From Symbiodinium natans (Eukaryota; Sar; Dinophyceae; Suessiales; Symbiodiniaceae), in the NCBI GenBank assembly GCA_905221605.1, contig CAJNDS010002613.1, positions 172,501 through 210,000 of the forward strand: a stretch of DNA of 37,500 bases. Direction: 5' to 3'. The notes below the pieces were generated by a model that was not told the origin of the DNA, ran no database searches, and was given only the letters and a program-made list of their open reading frames with translations. The translations under genes and the position numbers were made by a program. Below are positions 36,547 through 37,500 of this stretch, piece after piece (position 1 is the first letter of the stretch; the number at the start of each line of letters is the position of its first letter).

Positions 36547-37500
36547 CCCTGACGTGTCCGAGCCAAGATGACCAAGGAGGTGGACAGAAGGGCGCTTGGG
36601 TTCCAATTTTGACTGGTGACATGCATTCTCAGTTGTGAAGAGTTAGGCGGTCTTTTCCCAGGAGGCTGAACGCACAGCCTACCGCTGCCTTCCCACCGAG
36701 AGCCTGTAGAGATTTTCTCGATTTTCGTGTGATCCCGGTCCAATTCCACTAATTCCACTTCTCATGCCTGTTTCCCTCAGAAGTAGGACTGGCATGCGTG
36801 CAAGCCGCGCTGCACACAGGTGCAGTTGAATCCTTACAGCTGTCTACGAGGAGCTGCAATCAAATCATGGGCCTGAATGAGGTTCCAGCAAGCCCATGTG
36901 CAGAAAGCGGGGGCAAGATCCAGCGAAACTTCTGCCAGGTGCTCGTCTCCAGCTGGTTGGTGATGACCCTCATGGGCAGGCAGCCACGGCGAAGCGTTCT
37001 CAACTGCTACTCGTACCGCCACTTGGCACTTCCTCCCATGCACCATTTTGGTTGATGCCTGCAGAAATTTTTCTCAGGACGCAGCCAGTACCAGAGATGT
37101 GTACTCGGTCCGTATTTTCAGTCCATCTAGTCTCTTTGTGTCCAGAGCTCTCATCTTCAGGCATGTCTCCAGCAATGAAAGCTTTGGCGGCCAAGGTTGC
37201 TGTGGGGGCTAACGATGCTGGCGTGAGACATTCACTGCTGCTGCAGTTCAAAACAACGGCTTGCTGCCTACGATGCGAGACAGCTTTGATTCAACCGGAG
37301 TTTATGTGTCAACTTGTTGCTGTGCAGGACCCGGCTCAGACATGCAGCCTGAAACATGCAGGGCAAGGATAGCTAGTTACAGCTAGTTTCAATAGCATAG
37401 AAGAGCAGAGTTCTCTACTGCCTTTGCATGAGCTCTTTCTCCCACCCCACGCCCCAAAACTTTTGCAGATACACTTTCAGACTCAGATACACTTTCAGAC
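36547..37500 (+). other. 3' flank of bestrophin copy D and window end
   Basis: Conserved unit flank continues to about 37095 (GTGCTCGTCTCCAGCTGGTTGG; TTCTCAGGACGCAGCCAG, as after pseudogene A). Beyond this no gene is seen. The last 34 bases hold two copies of an 18-base unit (AGATACACTTTCAGACTC), cut by the window end. Confidence 0.5.

Overview
This window looks like nuclear DNA of a dinoflagellate, probably Symbiodiniaceae-like. That is an inference from four signs. (1) Splice sites: a gene of recognisable family can be reassembled only with mostly GC donors, one GA donor, and acceptors nearly always followed by G. (2) Many TTTAGGG/CCCTAAA blocks sit inside introns and spacers. (3) Every supported gene lies on the + strand. 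(4) A gene family is repeated in tandem, head to tail.

Layout. 1-8077: a Penelope-like retroelement. It has a Trp/Pro-rich ORF1 in two overlapping frames, an RS-rich coiled-coil ORF2, a GIY-YIG endonuclease domain placed BEFORE the reverse transcriptase, and the reverse transcriptase itself. An identical 137-bp sequence lies at both ends, and the 3' end runs straight into a (GT)n microsatellite. 8151-9450: no gene recognised. 9450-11653: exons of an unrecognised gene whose introns are filled with TTTAGGG, and in one case TTTTGGGG, repeats. 11634-13424: a long intronless membrane protein of HTTM/gamma-carboxylase-like type. 13818 to about 17000: an eleven-exon gene for a Golgi N-acetylglucosaminyltransferase I (GnT-I/MGAT1-like), with a small MITE in intron 9 and a second copy downstream. 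17000-21800: scattered candidate exons, a decamer minisatellite and an AT-rich octamer tract. 21884-23361: the 3' part of another unrecognised gene.

23534-36546: a four-member tandem array of bestrophin-like anion-channel genes. The first copy is a pseudogene with an internal inversion of about 250 bp. The other three share the same three-exon structure. Copies 1 and 3 resemble each other, as do 2 and 4, so the array probably arose by duplication of a two-gene unit. The 3' flanks of the units are conserved as decayed non-coding copies, also between 24.2 and 27.3 kb.

The genes do not form one pathway. The retroelement encodes its own RNA-binding, nicking and reverse-transcription functions. 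The GnT-I gene would act in N-glycan maturation in the Golgi, and the bestrophins in anion (chloride or bicarbonate) transport. Three reading-frame breaks (near 1304, 4833 and 23119) fall on homopolymer runs, so assembly indels compete with real recoding as explanations.
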